This document shows positions 63,005-64,000 of a stretch of DNA of 64,000 nt, one piece after another. The notes beneath the pieces were generated by a model. The model was not told the origin of the DNA, made no database searches, and worked only from the letters and a program-made list of their open reading frames with translations. The position numbers were made by a program, and so were the translations under genes. Source of the DNA: an uncultured Treponema sp. (GTDB lineage: Bacteria > Spirochaetota > Spirochaetia > Treponematales > Treponemataceae); NCBI GenBank assembly GCA_949300145.1, contig CASGDA010000001.1:62001-126000 (forward strand), given 5' to 3'. The number at the start of each line of letters is the position of its first letter. The stretch's first letter is position 1.

Positions 63005-64000
63005 ATGAAAACTTCTCTCAGCGTCGGCGCGACGGCCGCGGGGATTCTCCCCGGTATGCTTCTTTGTCTTGCAGTTGCACTGCCTTCTTATTTTCTGGGA
63101 AACATATTCCCGATAGCCGGAGGTCCGGTTTTCGCAATCCTCATAGGAATGCTCGCCGCGATTTTCATAAAAAAGAAAGACGGACTGAAAAACGGCCTCA
63201 CTTTCTGCTCCAAGAAAGTGCTCCAATACGCCGTCATCCTCCTGGGATTCGGGATGAACATAGGAACCATCCTTGAAAAAGGCGCGGAATCCCTCCCCGT
63301 CATTTTATCCACAATATCGGCGGCCCTGATTTCGGCGTTCATCACGGCAAAGCTGCTGGGGATACCCAGGAAAATTTCGATACTTATCGGCGTAGGCTCT
63401 TCCATATGCGGGGGCTCTGCCATAGCCGCCGCGGCGCCGGTTGTCGGAGCGGATGATGATGAAATCGCAAGATCAATTTCGGTAATATTCCTGTTCAACG
63501 TGATAGCCGCTATAATCTTTCCGTCACTGGGCGCCCTGCTCGGCCTCAGCAACGAAGGATTCTCCCTTTTCGCCGGCACCGCGGTGAACGACACATCCTC
63601 CGTTACGGCCGCGGCGTCAGCATGGGACGGAATCCACGACAGCGACACACTCAGCGGAGCGACCGTTGTAAAACTGACTCGGACGCTGGCGATAATCCCC
63701 ATCACCATAGTTCTGGCGGTATGGAGGATGCGCACCGAAACAAAAAAACCGGAGCAGGAAGAAAACAAAGCCGGCGCAGGAAAATTCAGCTTCGCCGGAA
63801 TTTTCCCCTGGTTCATACTCTGGTTCGTCGCGGCTTCCATTGTCACCACGATTTTCAATCTTCAGAGTGAAATAACTTCTCCGCTGAAATGGCTGAGCAA
63901 ATTCTTTATAATTCTTGCGATGTCCGCAATCGGACTTAATACAAATATAGTGGAACTGGTAAAAAAAGGCGGAAAGCCGATTCTGCTGGGATTCATTTGC
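63005..64000 (+). CDS. YeiH-family putative sulfate exporter (partial)
   Basis: The reading frame is open to the window end: 332 codons, lacking the C-terminus. The protein has about ten membrane helices, with GGPVFAILIGMLAA, LQYAVILLGFGMN, GVGSSICGGSAIAAAAPVV, and GTAVNDTSSVTAAAS. These are hallmarks of the YeiH/UPF0324 family, listed as putative sulfate exporters; the true substrate is uncertain. No Shine-Dalgarno is present, and the promoter predicts a leaderless message. Confidence 0.9.
   Translation, partial: MKTSLSVGATAAGILPGMLLCLAVALPSYFLGNIFPIAGGPVFAILIGMLAAIFIKKKDGLKNGLTFCSKKVLQYAVILLGFGMNIGTILEKGAESLPVILSTISAALISAFITAKLLGIPRKISILIGVGSSICGGSAIAAAAPVVGADDDEIARSISVIFLFNVIAAIIFPSLGALLGLSNEGFSLFAGTAVNDTSSVTAAASAWDGIHDSDTLSGATVVKLTRTLAIIPITIVLAVWRMRTETKKPEQEENKAGAGKFSFAGIFPWFILWFVAASIVTTIFNLQSEITSPLKWLSKFFIILAMSAIGLNTNIVELVKKGGKPILLGFIC

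Noticed and set aside
1-64000. CRISPR arrays, insertion sequences, prophage or integrative elements
   Set aside because: No regularly spaced repeats, transposase, integrase or phage-like genes were seen; gene order and composition look like stable chromosome.

Overview
The window is chromosomal DNA of a spirochaete, most likely a Treponema of moderate GC content. The strongest taxonomic marker is a 694-residue homologue of CfpA, the treponemal cytoplasmic filament protein. It sits between a pyruvate phosphate dikinase (PPDK)-like gene and homologues of the T. pallidum Tp0750 (von Willebrand A) and Tp0751 (pallilysin-like) pair. From memory this matches the T. pallidum TP0746-TP0754 order, continuing into SPOR, LapA and MiaB genes. 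Spirochaetal lipoboxes, an Rnf complex and a BatA-D operon fit. No mobile element, CRISPR array or prophage is visible; the window reads as dense housekeeping chromosome. One tRNA gene (CAU anticodon) is present.

Layout. 0-6.3 kb (minus): PPDK-like protein, an unknown protein and CfpA, all with Lys/Ala/Arg/Pro-rich segments. 6.5-9.2 kb (plus): the Tp0750/Tp0751-like pair. 9.3-13.8 kb (minus): SPOR protein, LapA, MiaB, FolE2, FolD. 14-18.8 kb (plus): beta-barrel protein, lipoprotein, RarA fused to a C-terminal extension, Adk. 18.8-25.2 kb: Dus, flavodiiron protein, methyltransferase, Na/Pi cotransporter, acylphosphatase, branched-chain aminotransferase. 25.3-34 kb: YchF, GH16 lipoprotein, nuclease-like lipoprotein, amidohydrolase, OadB with a 46-residue OadG-like protein, tRNA, AckA, DJ-1, PHP phosphatase. 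34-43 kb: divergent DksA-like/IF-1 genes, then (minus) MoxR, DUF58, BatA/B/C/D, Smr and a J-protein. 43-51 kb: aminotransferase, unknown protein, orphan solute-binding lipoprotein, unknown protein, antiporter-EIIA fusion, GTP-dependent PEPCK. 51-58.5 kb: MATE exporter, then (minus) rnfCDGEAB-era. 58.6-64 kb (plus): outer-membrane barrel, eight-repeat OmpA-family protein, truncated YeiH-type transporter.

Metabolism. PPDK-like, PEPCK, OadB and AckA lie around the PEP/pyruvate/oxaloacetate/acetate node. Rnf, OadB and the Na/Pi transporter suggest ion-gradient energetics; the flavodiiron protein suits an anaerobe facing oxygen.

Regulation. The most unusual signal is promoter architecture. Around ten genes have a sigma70-type -10 box only 6-10 nt before the start codon and no Shine-Dalgarno sequence, implying leaderless mRNAs. 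Several divergent gene pairs appear to share one symmetrical -35 element (TTGACAA, TTGCAA, or weaker TAGACAA), with -10 boxes about 17 bp away on both sides. The DksA-like and infA promoters overlap at their -10 boxes. These are readings by eye and need transcript-start mapping.
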